Shown here piece after piece: positions 1-8,543 of a stretch of 64,000 bases of DNA. The position numbers and the translations under genes are program-made. The notes below the pieces were generated by a model, which saw only the letters and a list, made by a program, of their open reading frames with translations, was not told the origin of the DNA and ran no database searches. This stretch comes from Brachybacterium sp036311905 (GTDB lineage: Bacteria; Actinomycetota; Actinomycetes; Actinomycetales; Dermabacteraceae): the NCBI RefSeq assembly GCF_036311905.1, contig NZ_JAZDCH010000008.1, positions 1 to 64,000 of the forward strand. Reading direction: 5' to 3'. Position 1 is the stretch's first letter. Every line of letters starts with the position of its first letter.

Positions 1-60
1 TGGGGGAGGGCTGCGTAACAGGGGGTGGGGGAGTGGGCGCTTTGCCCCCCCCCCCCCCCG
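1..60 (+). other. G-rich run followed by a 15-base poly-C tract
   Basis: Bases 2-31 hold four G runs (5, 3, 5 and 5 long) separated by loops of 1, 10 and 1 bases, a possible G-quadruplex, and bases 45-59 are fifteen consecutive C. The tract ends 27 bases before the ATG of the first permease and 11 bases before its ribosome binding site. Such a homopolymer is prone to slippage, so leader length could vary between cells. Sequencing error in the run length is also possible. Confidence 0.6.
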
Positions 61-86
61 CCGACCCGTCGGAGGAAGGACGGACC

Positions 87-1082
87 ATGGTCATGACCAA
101 TTCCAGCGCGCCGGATGCGCTCGCCCCGGTGCAGCTCGACGAGGGCCCCGCGCCCGGCGCGAGCTCCACGCACCGGCGCCGCAGCCTGCTCAAGCGGCTG
201 CGGCGCGCCCCCGTGCTCTACCTGATGCTCATCCCCGGCATCGTCTACTTCGCGGTGTTCAAGTACGCCCCGATGTACGGCATCACCATCGCCTTCCAGG
301 ACTACCTGCCGTTCCTCGGCATGCAGGGCAGCCCCTGGGTGGGCCTGGACCACTTCGAGCGGCTCTTCAGCGGCCCCGACTTCAGGCGACTGCTCAGCAA
401 CACCCTGATCCTCGCGGTGCTGAACATCGTCATCGCCTTCCCCGCCCCGATCATCGTCGCGCTGATGCTCAACGAGCTGCGCAAGCAGATGCTGAAGAAG
501 TTCATCCAGACCGCGATCTACATCCCGCACTTCCTGTCGTGGGCGATCGTGTCGGGCCTGACCTACCTGCTGTTCGCCCTCGACGTCGGCCCGATCACGG
601 TGCTCTTCAACGACCTGTTCGGCGGGCGCGTCAACTTTCTCGCGGATCCCGACTGGTTCCGGCCGCTGATCATGGCGCAGACCCTCTGGAAGGGCACCGG
701 CTGGGGCACGATCATCTACCTCGCGGCGCTCGCCGGCGTGGACAAGAACCTCTACGAGGCCGCGATGCTCGACGGCGCGGGGCGGTTCCAGCAGCTGCGG
801 CACGTGACGATCCCCGCGATCATCCCGACGGTGATCATCATGCTCATCCTGAACATCGGCAACTTCCTGGACACCGGGTTCGAGCAGATCTACATGCTCA
901 CCAACTCGCTCAACCGCGATGTCGCCGACGTCTTCGACACCTACGTGTACTTCATGGGCATCACCAACGGCGCGTACAGCTATTCGACGGCGATCGGCCT
1001 GTTCAAGTCCGTGGTCGGCCTCATCCTCATCCTCGGAGCGAACTGGCTGGCCAAGAAGTTCTCCGACTCGTCCCTGTTCTAG
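87..1082 (+). CDS. Sugar ABC transporter permease, LplB type
   Basis: Integral membrane subunit of a CUT1-type carbohydrate importer. The ATG at 87 is preferred over an upstream in-frame GTG at 33 because GGAGGAAGGA lies at 71-80 and the upstream extension is only a poly-proline read-through of the C tract. The 331-residue protein has a basic cytoplasmic N-terminus (residues ~25-45), about six membrane segments, and the permease EAA loop near residues 223-250 (YEAAMLDGAGRFQQ) that docks on the ATPase. The closing residues match the LplB/YteP family used for uronic-acid-containing oligosaccharides. Its partner permease follows 9 bases later; the binding protein is probably left of the window. 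The neighbouring rhamnogalacturonan genes suggest RG-I oligosaccharides as substrate (inference). Confidence 0.93.
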   Translation: MVMTNSSAPDALAPVQLDEGPAPGASSTHRRRSLLKRLRRAPVLYLMLIPGIVYFAVFKYAPMYGITIAFQDYLPFLGMQGSPWVGLDHFERLFSGPDFRRLLSNTLILAVLNIVIAFPAPIIVALMLNELRKQMLKKFIQTAIYIPHFLSWAIVSGLTYLLFALDVGPITVLFNDLFGGRVNFLADPDWFRPLIMAQTLWKGTGWGTIIYLAALAGVDKNLYEAAMLDGAGRFQQLRHVTIPAIIPTVIIMLILNIGNFLDTGFEQIYMLTNSLNRDVADVFDTYVYFMGITNGAYSYSTAIGLFKSVVGLILILGANWLAKKFSDSSLF

Positions 1083-1091
1083 GAGTCCGCC

Positions 1092-1973
1092 ATGTCCTCC
1101 CTGCAGTACAACACCCCCAAGGACAGGATCTTCGACGGGGCGAACATCGCGCTGCTGCTCGGCTTCGCCGCGCTCACGATCCTGCCGTTCCTCTACGTGC
1201 TCGCCGCGTCCTTCGCCTCCGAGGCGGAGATCGTCGCCCGGCCCTTCTTCCTGTGGCCGAACAACCCGACCCTCGAGACCTACCGCTACATCTTCTCGAC
1301 GGACACCTTCGTCCGCTCGCTGTTGGTGACCATCGGCGTGACCGTCGTCGGCACCCTGGTGCAGATCACGATGACCCTCCTGATGGCCTACCCGCTCTCG
1401 GACCCGAACCTCGTCGGCCGCGGGCTGATCATGCGCCTGGTGCTCTTCGCCATGCTGTTCTCCGGCGGCATGATTCCGCTGTTCCTCGTGGTCAAGCAGC
1501 TGGGCCTGCTCGACTCGTACTGGGCGCTGATCCTGCCGATGGCGATCAACCCCTTCAACCTGATCGTCATCCGCACCTTCTTCCAGCAGCTCCCCGGCGA
1601 GCTGCGGGAGGCTGCGGAGATCGACGGCGCGAACGAGTTCACGACCTTCTGGCGGATCATGCTGCCGCTCTCGAAGCCCGTGATCGCGACCTTCTCGCTC
1701 TTCTACGCGGTGGGTCTGTGGAACGACTTCATGTCGCCGCTGCTGTACATCTCCGACAGCTCGAAGTGGACGCTGCAGATGTTCGTGCGCCAGGTGACGA
1801 TCTCGACGGATCCCTCCACCACGATCGGCAATCTCGATCCCAACTACGTCCCGCCCAAGGAGGGCCTCAAGTTCGCGGTGATCGTCATCGCGACCCTCCC
1901 CATCATGTGCGTCTACCCCTTCCTGCAGAAGCACTTCGCCAAGGGCGTGATGATCGGCTCCGTCAAGGGCTGA
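1092..1973 (+). CDS. Sugar ABC transporter permease, LplC type
   Basis: Second membrane subunit of the same importer, 293 residues. Six hydrophobic segments are visible, with an EAA loop near residues 170-196 (EAAEIDGANEFTTFWRIMLP) and the typical LplC/YtcP C-terminus ending in GVMIGSVKG. The insert near residues 235-258, rich in polar residues before the last membrane segment, is usual in this subfamily. The gene follows its partner with a 9-base gap and is followed by a 54-base gap before the lyase, so the transporter and rhamnogalacturonan enzymes are likely one transcript. No ATPase gene is present, as is normal when a shared MsmK-like ATPase serves several importers. Confidence 0.93.
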   Translation: MSSLQYNTPKDRIFDGANIALLLGFAALTILPFLYVLAASFASEAEIVARPFFLWPNNPTLETYRYIFSTDTFVRSLLVTIGVTVVGTLVQITMTLLMAYPLSDPNLVGRGLIMRLVLFAMLFSGGMIPLFLVVKQLGLLDSYWALILPMAINPFNLIVIRTFFQQLPGELREAAEIDGANEFTTFWRIMLPLSKPVIATFSLFYAVGLWNDFMSPLLYISDSSKWTLQMFVRQVTISTDPSTTIGNLDPNYVPPKEGLKFAVIVIATLPIMCVYPFLQKHFAKGVMIGSVKG

Positions 1974-2027
1974 TCCGCCGACACCCGGGACGCCGCGTCC
2001 CCGCACCACCCCTCCGAGAGGACCCCC

Positions 2028-4736
2028 ATGACCTCCCTTCCCGACACCGGGATCCGCCTGCTCGAGCCGCGCGAGGGCGGCGCCGCCGTGCCCGCCCAGT
2101 GGGGCGTGCCGTGGCCGCGCGGCGCGGTGCGGGAGCTGCCCGCGCTCGACCTCGTCGGCGAGGACGGCGCCGCGCCGGTCGACAGCTGGGTGACGGCCCG
2201 CTGGCCCGACGGCACGGTGAAGTGGTCGGGGCACGCGGGCCTCGCGCCGACGGGGGAGGGGCAACTGCTCCCGCGGCCCGGCGCGGGTGCGGGGACCGGC
2301 GCGAGCGTCGCCGAGTCCGTGCGGGTGCGGATCGAGGAGGCGGCCGACGGGGGCCTCCGCGTGGTCTCCGATCGTCTGACCCTCGAGGTCGGCCCCGGGA
2401 CCGCGCCGATCCGGGCGCTGCGCGTCGAAGGGCGCGAGGTGGGGGTCGCGGGCCGGCTGGTCGCCTCGTCGGCCGCCTCCGCGGACCCGCGCGCGCCGCG
2501 CCGCGAGCACGAGGTGCGGATCGACGACGTGCGCGTCGAGCGGGCGGGGGAGCAGCAGGCGGTGCTGCGCCTCGCGGGCCGGCACGAGGTCGACGGCGAG
2601 AGCGTCCTGCCCGTCGTCCTGCGGCTCTACGTCACCGCCGGCACCCCGCGCGTGCGGATCGTGCACTCGATCGTGTGGGACGCGGATCCGGAGCGGCTGT
2701 TCCTCACCTCCCTCGGCCTGCGCGTCCAGGTCCCGCTGCGCGCCGCGCCCCACGACCGGCACGTGCGCCTCGCGGGCGGTCACGGGGGCTTCCTCACCGA
2801 GGCCGTGCAGGGCGTGACGGGCCTGCGTCGCGACCCGGGGGAGGAGGTGCGCCGCGCCCAGGTCGAGGGCCGCCCCACCCCGCCGCTGATGGAGTGGGCG
2901 GAGACGGTCTCCGGCCGTCTGCGCTTCGTCCCCTGCTGGGACGCCTGGACCCTGCGCCAGCTCTCCCCGGACGGGTACACCGTCGCCAAGCGCACCGATG
3001 CCGATCACCCGTGGATCACCGCCCCCGGAGGCGCTCGCTCCCGTGGCTACGCATTCGTCGGCGACGTGCACGGCGGCATCGGCGCCGGCCTGCGCGACTT
3101 CTGGAGGCTCCACCCCACCCAGCTCGACGTCGAGGGAGCCCGCGGCGACGCCGCGACGCTGACCGTGTGGATGTACTCCCCGTCCGCGGAGCCGATGGAC
3201 CTGCGCTTCTTCCACGACGGCCTCGGCCAGGACACCTTCGAGGACCAGCTCGAGGCCCTCGAGATCACCTACGAGGACTACGAGCCCGGCTTCGGGGACG
3301 CCCGCGGCATCGCCCGCACCCATGAGCTGGTGCTCGATGCCGTCCCCGCGACCCCGTCGACCGAGGAGCTCTCCGCGCTCGGCGCCGCCTGCGCCCTCCC
3401 GCCGCAGCCCGCCGCCTCGCCCGAGCGGATCCGCGCCGCAGGCGTGTTCGGGATCTGGGCCCCGGTGGATCGCTCCACCCCGCAGCGCGCCCACCTCGAG
3501 GACCGGCTGCTGTTCCTGCGCGAGCACTACCTGCGCGAGGTCGAGCAGCGCCGCTGGTACGGATTCTGGGACCACGGCGACGTCATGCACACCTACGACC
3601 GGGACCGGCACACCTGGCGCTACGACGTGGGCGGCTACGCCTGGGACAACTCCGAGCTGTCCCCCGACCTGTGGCTGTGGACCGACTTCCTGCGCAGCGG
3701 CGACGCCGCCGTGTTCCGCCTCGCCGAGGCGATGAGCCGCCACACGGGCGAGGTCGACCAGTACCACGCCGGTCCCTTCGTCGGCCTCGGTACCCGGCAC
3801 AACGTGCAGCACTTCGGCTGCAGCGCGAAGCAGCTGCGCGTCTCGAGCGCCGTCTACCGCCGCCACCACTTCTTCCTCACCGCCGACGAGCGGGTCGGCG
3901 AGCTGCTCGACGAGGTCGCCGCCTCCGAGGACGCGCTGCTGCGGGTGGATGCGACGCGGAAGGTCCGCACCGACGTCTACGCCCCCGACCGCGCCGCGCT
4001 CGCGATCGGTCTCGGCACCGACCTCGGCGCCCTGCTCGGCGCGTGGCTGACCGCCTGGGAGCGGCACGGCGACGCCGACGCGGAGGAGAAGATCCGCGGG
4101 GCGCTCGCCGGGATCGGCGCTCTGCGTCAGGGCTTCTTCACCGGAGAGGCGCTGTGGGACCTCGAGGCCCGCCGCTTCGACACCACCCGCGAGCGGATCC
4201 AGGTCTCCCATCTCGCTGCCGTCTTCGGCCTCGCGGAGATCGTGCCCGAGCTGCTCGACCTCGTGGACGACGAGGGCTTCGCCCGCGCGTGGGACGAGTA
4301 CTGCCGCTACTACCTCGCGACCCCCGAGGAGCAGACCGAGCGCTTCGGCGCCCCGCTCACCGGGATCTCGCTGATCCCCGCCTACAGCCGCCTGCTCGCC
4401 CAGCACGCCGCCTCCGCCGAGGACCCGGAGCTCGCCGCGCGGGCCTGGGACGCCTTCCTGCTCGGGAAGGGGGACCAGGTCAACTCCGACTCGATGGTCG
4501 CCCGTGCCGACTGGTCGCTAACCAGCGTCGACGGCCCGACGGTCCTCGAGCCCGTCCTCGAGGCCGACTTCCTCGGCACCAACGGGGCCGCCCAGTACGG
4601 TCTCTCGGCGATCGCGAACCTCGCCCTCATCGGGGAGCACCTGCCCGCGCGGATCCCGTACCTCGACGGTAACGACGTCGGTGACGACGATGACGGCGCC
4701 GCGGCCATCGCGTCCGCGGGGGAGGGGCGGCGATGA
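2028..4736 (+). CDS. Exo-rhamnogalacturonan lyase family protein (PL26, PcRGLX/YetA-like)
   Basis: A 902-residue protein with the three-part layout of the PcRGLX/YetA family: an N-terminal RIFT-type beta barrel (about residues 1-225, with the family-like stretch SWVTARWPDGTVKWSGHAG), a central beta sandwich, and a C-terminal alpha/alpha barrel from about residue 440. The barrel carries the conserved WYGFWDHGDVMHTYD segment near residue 507 and RHNVQHFGCSAKQLR near residue 590. PL26 enzymes cleave the Rha-GalA backbone of rhamnogalacturonan I from the end, giving an unsaturated disaccharide. No signal peptide is seen, so it probably works in the cytoplasm on imported oligosaccharides. It overlaps the downstream acetylesterase by 4 bases (ATGA). 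Family assignment is from sequence memory; exact activity is inferred. Confidence 0.82.
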   Translation: MTSLPDTGIRLLEPREGGAAVPAQWGVPWPRGAVRELPALDLVGEDGAAPVDSWVTARWPDGTVKWSGHAGLAPTGEGQLLPRPGAGAGTGASVAESVRVRIEEAADGGLRVVSDRLTLEVGPGTAPIRALRVEGREVGVAGRLVASSAASADPRAPRREHEVRIDDVRVERAGEQQAVLRLAGRHEVDGESVLPVVLRLYVTAGTPRVRIVHSIVWDADPERLFLTSLGLRVQVPLRAAPHDRHVRLAGGHGGFLTEAVQGVTGLRRDPGEEVRRAQVEGRPTPPLMEWAETVSGRLRFVPCWDAWTLRQLSPDGYTVAKRTDADHPWITAPGGARSRGYAFVGDVHGGIGAGLRDFWRLHPTQLDVEGARGDAATLTVWMYSPSAEPMDLRFFHDGLGQDTFEDQLEALEITYEDYEPGFGDARGIARTHELVLDAVPATPSTEELSALGAACALPPQPAASPERIRAAGVFGIWAPVDRSTPQRAHLEDRLLFLREHYLREVEQRRWYGFWDHGDVMHTYDRDRHTWRYDVGGYAWDNSELSPDLWLWTDFLRSGDAAVFRLAEAMSRHTGEVDQYHAGPFVGLGTRHNVQHFGCSAKQLRVSSAVYRRHHFFLTADERVGELLDEVAASEDALLRVDATRKVRTDVYAPDRAALAIGLGTDLGALLGAWLTAWERHGDADAEEKIRGALAGIGALRQGFFTGEALWDLEARRFDTTRERIQVSHLAAVFGLAEIVPELLDLVDDEGFARAWDEYCRYYLATPEEQTERFGAPLTGISLIPAYSRLLAQHAASAEDPELAARAWDAFLLGKGDQVNSDSMVARADWSLTSVDGPTVLEPVLEADFLGTNGAAQYGLSAIANLALIGEHLPARIPYLDGNDVGDDDDGAAAIASAGEGRR

Positions 4737-5512
4737 CCTACCACCTCGCCGGGGACTCCACGGTCGCGGCGTGCCCGCCCGCCGAGTTCCCCATGTCTGG
4801 CTGGGGCGCGCTGCTCGACGCGCACGTCGACGCCCCCGTGCGGAACCTCGCCGTCGGCGGCGGGACCACGGAGTCCTGCCGGGAGACCTACTGGCCCGAG
4901 CTGCTCGCGGGCCTCGCCCCGGGCGACACGGTGCTGATCCAGTTCGGGCACAACGACCAGAAGCAGCCGGAGCTCCTCGGCGCCCGCACCGGCTACGCGG
5001 AGCAACTACGGAACATGGTCGCCGAGGTCCGCGCCCGGGAAGCGTGGCCCGTGCTGTGCACCTCCGTGGAGCGCCGCCGCTTCGTCGGCGACCGCATCGA
5101 GCCCAGCCACGGCGACTACCCGGACACCGTGCGCGACCTCGCCCACGAGCTCGACGTCCCCCTCATCGACCTGCAGGTCTTCACCAGCTGGCTGTACGAG
5201 GACCTCGGCGTCGAGGACTCCCGCTCGCTGCTCAGCCACTACCCGCGCGGACTGCACCGCACCTGGCCCGACGGGCTCGCGGACGACACGCACTTCCAGC
5301 GCCGCGGGGCCAACAAGATCGCCGCGTTCGTTGGCTGGAGCCTCCGAGCGATCGAGCGCCGCGACGGCCACCGCCTCGCCGCCGGCGACCCGCGCGGCGG
5401 CGGGCTGAACCCCGACGCGACCACGTCCGTCGGCCCGACGGACCAGACGGACCAGACTGGCCCCACCGATCCTGCCGCCCCGTCGGCCCCCACCGCCCAG
5501 GAGCCCCGATGA
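4733..5512 (+). CDS. Rhamnogalacturonan acetylesterase-like SGNH hydrolase (CE12)
   Basis: A 259-residue SGNH/GDSL esterase. The blocks are clear: GDST with nucleophile Ser9, the glycine-rich block near residue 45 (VGGGTT), FGHND near residue 70 for the oxyanion Asn, and DDTHF near residues 184-188 giving the catalytic Asp and His. This arrangement is that of RgaE/YesT enzymes that remove acetyl groups from galacturonate in rhamnogalacturonan I. It lacks a signal peptide, matching a cytoplasmic role beside the lyase. The last 45 residues are a low-complexity Thr/Pro/Asp tail with no obvious fold. It overlaps both neighbours through ATGA junctions, so translation is probably coupled. Confidence 0.88.
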   Translation: MTYHLAGDSTVAACPPAEFPMSGWGALLDAHVDAPVRNLAVGGGTTESCRETYWPELLAGLAPGDTVLIQFGHNDQKQPELLGARTGYAEQLRNMVAEVRAREAWPVLCTSVERRRFVGDRIEPSHGDYPDTVRDLAHELDVPLIDLQVFTSWLYEDLGVEDSRSLLSHYPRGLHRTWPDGLADDTHFQRRGANKIAAFVGWSLRAIERRDGHRLAAGDPRGGGLNPDATTSVGPTDQTDQTGPTDPAAPSAPTAQEPR

Positions 5513-5868
5513 CCAACCCCGACCTCAACCACCTTCTCGCCGCGTCCACCGCGCGCAGCCCGCATCGCTGCTGCTTCCTGCTGCACGTGCGCCCCGAGAA
5601 GCTGACGGAGTACGTCGCCGCGCACCAGGACGTGTGGGCCGAGATGCGGGAGGCCCTGTCCGCGGCGGGCTGGCGCAACTACTCCCTCTTCCTGCGGCCC
5701 GAGGACGGGATGGTCGTCGGGTACTTCGAATCCGAGGACGTCGACGCCGCGCAGGACGCCATCGCCCGCGCCGCCATCAGCCCCCGCTGGGAGGCGGCGA
5801 TGGCCGAGTACTTCGCCCCCGGCGGCGGCGAGAAGCAGGTCCTCCCGCAGTACTTCCACCTCGCCTGA
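5509..5868 (+). CDS. rhaM: L-rhamnose mutarotase
   Basis: A 119-residue protein of the RhaM family, which interconverts alpha and beta anomers of L-rhamnose. The signature AAHQDVWAEM (residues ~37-46), the preceding HVRPEK segment and the RWEAAMAEYF motif (~94-103) fit the dimeric ferredoxin-like fold, with the His in AAHQ matching the catalytic histidine. The ATG at 5509 sits in an ATGA overlap with the acetylesterase stop; a longer reading frame upstream is only the esterase read out of frame. It would handle rhamnose released after lyase and hydrolase action. No rhaA, rhaB or rhaD genes are in the window, so downstream catabolism must be encoded elsewhere. Confidence 0.93.
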   Translation: MTNPDLNHLLAASTARSPHRCCFLLHVRPEKLTEYVAAHQDVWAEMREALSAAGWRNYSLFLRPEDGMVVGYFESEDVDAAQDAIARAAISPRWEAAMAEYFAPGGGEKQVLPQYFHLA

Positions 5869-5944
5869 TCACCGCGCTGCTGCCTCCGCGGAGAGGCTGG
5901 CCGTCCGACGAACTCCCGCGACCGAGCGGGCGGGAGCCGAGGGG

Positions 5945-5983
5945 TGGAAAGCGCTTGACCTCGTGGGCCGGGCCGTCAAGGAT
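5945..5983 (+). promoter_or_regulatory. Candidate promoter with overlapping LacI-type operator
   Basis: TGGAAAGCGCTTGACC (5945-5960) contains the AAGCGCTT palindrome typical of LacI-family operators. Its right half overlaps TTGACC (5955-5960), a good -35; 17 bases later AAGGAT (5978-5983) is a weak -10. Start would be near 5990, giving a ~95-base leader for the BNR-4 gene. Confidence 0.5.
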
Positions 5984-6085
5984 GGGACGATGACCATCGT
6001 CGGACCCTCACGCGCCGAGGCGTGACCGACACGTCGACCCCCGCGCGGCCGTGCCGCGGCGGCTCACCCCCTCCGAGGAGACTCG

Positions 6086-7423
6086 ATGTCGACCCCCGAA
6101 CCCGCCCCGCAGATCCTCAACGACAACGGAGCCTGGTGCTGGTTCCAGGACGAGCGGGCCCTCGTCGACCCCGAGCGGCGACTGCTGGTCGTCGGCTCGA
6201 TCGCCTCGGTCGCGGGGAAGGACGGGGACCGCCGCGGCGGCGATCTCGACCTGAACGTCGTGGACCTCGGGACCGGCGAGGTGCAGGTCGTGACCCTGCA
6301 CGAGGGCTTCGAGTCCGACGACCACGACGTCCCCGCCCTGTGGCTCCGCCCCGACGGTCGCTGGCTCGCCGTCTACGCCCGCCACAAGACCGACGACAAC
6401 ACCTACTGGCGGATCAGCGAGGTCGGCGACCCCACGCGCTGGGGCGAGGAGCGGGTCTTCGACTGGTCCCATCTCACCGAAGGCCGCCGCGTCACCTATT
6501 CGAATATCCACGAGATCGACGGGCGCCTGTACTGCCTGGTGCGCGCGATCAACGACGACCCCTGCGCACTCGTCTCCGACGACCTCGGGGAGAGCTGGAC
6601 CTTCGCCGGCAAGCTCTTCGAGCGGGAGAAGATCGGCTACGTCAACGCCTACGCCCGCTATGCCGACGGCCCGGACGGCCTGCACGTGGTCGCGACCGAC
6701 CACCATCCGCGCGACTACGACAACTCGATCTACCACGGTGTGGTCTCCGGCGGCCGCCTCCACGACTCGACCGGTCGCGCGCTCGAGCAGCAGCTGTTCG
6801 TCGACCCGCCCGTGAACCAGGACCTGCTCACCACGGTCCTCGCCGCCGGCAGCGAGGTGGGCGGGGCCCGCCTCACCCACGCCTGGACCACCGACCTGCG
6901 GGTCGTCGACGGCGTGGTCAGCGCCGTGATGACCGCCCGCGCAGACCATCCCGGCTGGCCCGAGGGCGCCGCGATCTCCGGCCCCGAGGCGGTGCGGGAC
7001 GCGAACAACCACGACGTCCCCGTTCCCGACCTGCGGCTCGTCTACGCGCGGCTCGGCGCCGACGGGCAGTGGACCGTCTCCCCGCTCGCCGCCGCCGGCC
7101 CCGGCCTGCTGCCCCACGAGCAGGACTACAGCGGTCTCGCGGCCCTGGACCCCTACGACGCCGACGCCCTCGTGGCCTCCACCCCGATCGACCCGCGCGA
7201 CGGCCGCACGCTCGCCCGCCGCGAGCTGTTCCGCGGCCGCACCGCGGACGGCGGGCTGACCTGGTCCTGGACCCCGATCACCGAGGACTCGGCCGTCGAC
7301 AACCTGCGCCCGATCCTCGCCCCCGGCGATCCGGCGACCGAGCACCTGCTGTGGGTCCGCGGCGACATGGACTCCTCGCAGCGCTTCGACTGCGAGGTCG
7401 TGCTCGCCTCCCGGCCCCGCTGA
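6086..7423 (+). CDS. BNR-4 repeat beta-propeller protein, possible polysaccharide lyase-like enzyme
   Basis: A 445-residue protein without a signal peptide. The N-terminus NDNGAWCWFQDERALV and the later HDVPALWLRPDGRWLAVY, RVTYSNIHEIDGRLYCLVR and SDDLGESW segments match the BNR-4 family, which forms a seven-bladed propeller. Characterised relatives with this fold include the ulvan lyases PL24/PL25 and the rhamnose-glucuronate lyase PL27, so activity on a rhamnose- or uronate-containing glycan is plausible. Aromatic and His residues (HHPRDYDNSIYH near residue 210) could line the active site. A GAGGAG ribosome binding site lies 6 bases before the ATG, and a LacI-type operator/promoter is in the 217-base gap upstream. 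Activity is not proven by sequence. Confidence 0.72.
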   Translation: MSTPEPAPQILNDNGAWCWFQDERALVDPERRLLVVGSIASVAGKDGDRRGGDLDLNVVDLGTGEVQVVTLHEGFESDDHDVPALWLRPDGRWLAVYARHKTDDNTYWRISEVGDPTRWGEERVFDWSHLTEGRRVTYSNIHEIDGRLYCLVRAINDDPCALVSDDLGESWTFAGKLFEREKIGYVNAYARYADGPDGLHVVATDHHPRDYDNSIYHGVVSGGRLHDSTGRALEQQLFVDPPVNQDLLTTVLAAGSEVGGARLTHAWTTDLRVVDGVVSAVMTARADHPGWPEGAAISGPEAVRDANNHDVPVPDLRLVYARLGADGQWTVSPLAAAGPGLLPHEQDYSGLAALDPYDADALVASTPIDPRDGRTLARRELFRGRTADGGLTWSWTPITEDSAVDNLRPILAPGDPATEHLLWVRGDMDSSQRFDCEVVLASRPR

Positions 7424-7502
7424 GCCCGCCCCCGTCGGCTCCGTCACGCCCGCGCTCGGCGCCCGCCGCCCGGCGACGCCCGCACCACCCCGAGAGGTCC
7501 CC

Positions 7503-8513
7503 ATGACCACCACCGATTCCCCCGCGCAGCTCGGCGACATGGCGCGCCGCCTGCGCGTCCTCGCCGCCGCCCTCGCCGACGGCGGCCCCACCCCCGAGCA
7601 GGACGCCGCCTGGAACGCGCCCTACGGGCCCCGCGAGGAGTGGGATCTCCGGGTCGAGGACGCCGAGGCGCCGGGGCCGCACGGTCCCGTGCCCGTGCGG
7701 GTCTACACCCCGACCGCGGCGGCGACCGGGCCCCGCCCCGTGCTCGTCTTCTGCCACGGCGGGAGCTTCCAGCACGGCGACCTCGACATGCCTGAGGGCG
7801 ATGCGACCGCGCGCGGTGTCGCCGGCCGGGCCGATGCCGTCGTCGTCTCCGTCGACTACCGGCTGTGCGACGAGCCGCCCGGCGGCAGCCCCGCCCGTCG
7901 GATCCCCGGCACCGCCCCCGACCTCGACGTGCGCGCCCCCATCCCCTGTGACGACGTGATCGCCGCCGTCGACTGGACCCGCGCGCACGCCGACGAGCTG
8001 GGCATCGATCCCGAGCGCCTCGCCCTCGGCGGGGCGAGCGCCGGCGGCAACCTCGCCGCCGCCGCGAGCCTGCGCCTGGCCGAGGCGGGCCGCGCCCCCG
8101 CCGCGTCGCTGCTGATGTACCCGGTCACGCATCCGCTGAACCCCGAGCCGACGGAGGAGGAGTCCGCAGCGCTCGCCGAGCTGCCCGAGCAGTTCGGGTT
8201 CTCCCCGGACAAGATGCGGCGCATGGCCGAGAACTATCTCGGCGGGCCGCTCGAGCGCGCCACCGCCCACGATTTCCCGGGCCTCGGCACTCCCGAGCAG
8301 CTGGCCGTGCTGCCGCGCACCTATCTCGAGTCCGACGAGTACGACCACCTGCGCCTCTCTGCCCGCCGCTACGCCGAGCAGCTCGCCGAGGCGGGCGTCG
8401 AGGTGGAGTACGCGGTGCGCGCCGGTGTCACCCACGGCCACCTCAACAAGGTCGGCCTGCCCGAGGCGGCCCAGTCCGTCGACCGCCTCGCCGCGATCCT
8501 CGGCGAGCTCTGA
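7503..8513 (+). CDS. Alpha/beta hydrolase, hormone-sensitive-lipase/acetyl-esterase type
   Basis: A 336-residue cytoplasmic esterase. HGGSF near residue 85 forms the oxyanion hole of the HSL family, GASAGG near residue 177 carries the nucleophilic Ser, SDEYDH near residue 279 supplies the Asp, and HGHLN near residue 310 the His. The 60-odd residues before the HGG motif form the usual cap. Standing among rhamnogalacturonan genes, it may remove acetyl or other ester groups from imported oligosaccharides; the substrate is inference. It starts after a 79-base gap and is 30 bases upstream of the binding-protein gene. Confidence 0.85.
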   Translation: MTTTDSPAQLGDMARRLRVLAAALADGGPTPEQDAAWNAPYGPREEWDLRVEDAEAPGPHGPVPVRVYTPTAAATGPRPVLVFCHGGSFQHGDLDMPEGDATARGVAGRADAVVVSVDYRLCDEPPGGSPARRIPGTAPDLDVRAPIPCDDVIAAVDWTRAHADELGIDPERLALGGASAGGNLAAAASLRLAEAGRAPAASLLMYPVTHPLNPEPTEEESAALAELPEQFGFSPDKMRRMAENYLGGPLERATAHDFPGLGTPEQLAVLPRTYLESDEYDHLRLSARRYAEQLAEAGVEVEYAVRAGVTHGHLNKVGLPEAAQSVDRLAAILGEL

Positions 8514-8543
8514 CCCCACCCGCCCGCGCCCCGGAGGATCCTC

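Noticed and set aside
33..86. GTG at 33 as start of the first permease
   Set aside because: It would add a poly-proline run read from the C tract and lacks a ribosome binding site, while ATG at 87 has an excellent one.
539..3325. A 928-residue frame on the plus strand across the two permeases and the lyase
   Set aside because: Arg/Pro/His-rich composition and overlap with three recognisable proteins in other frames; typical high-GC shadow.
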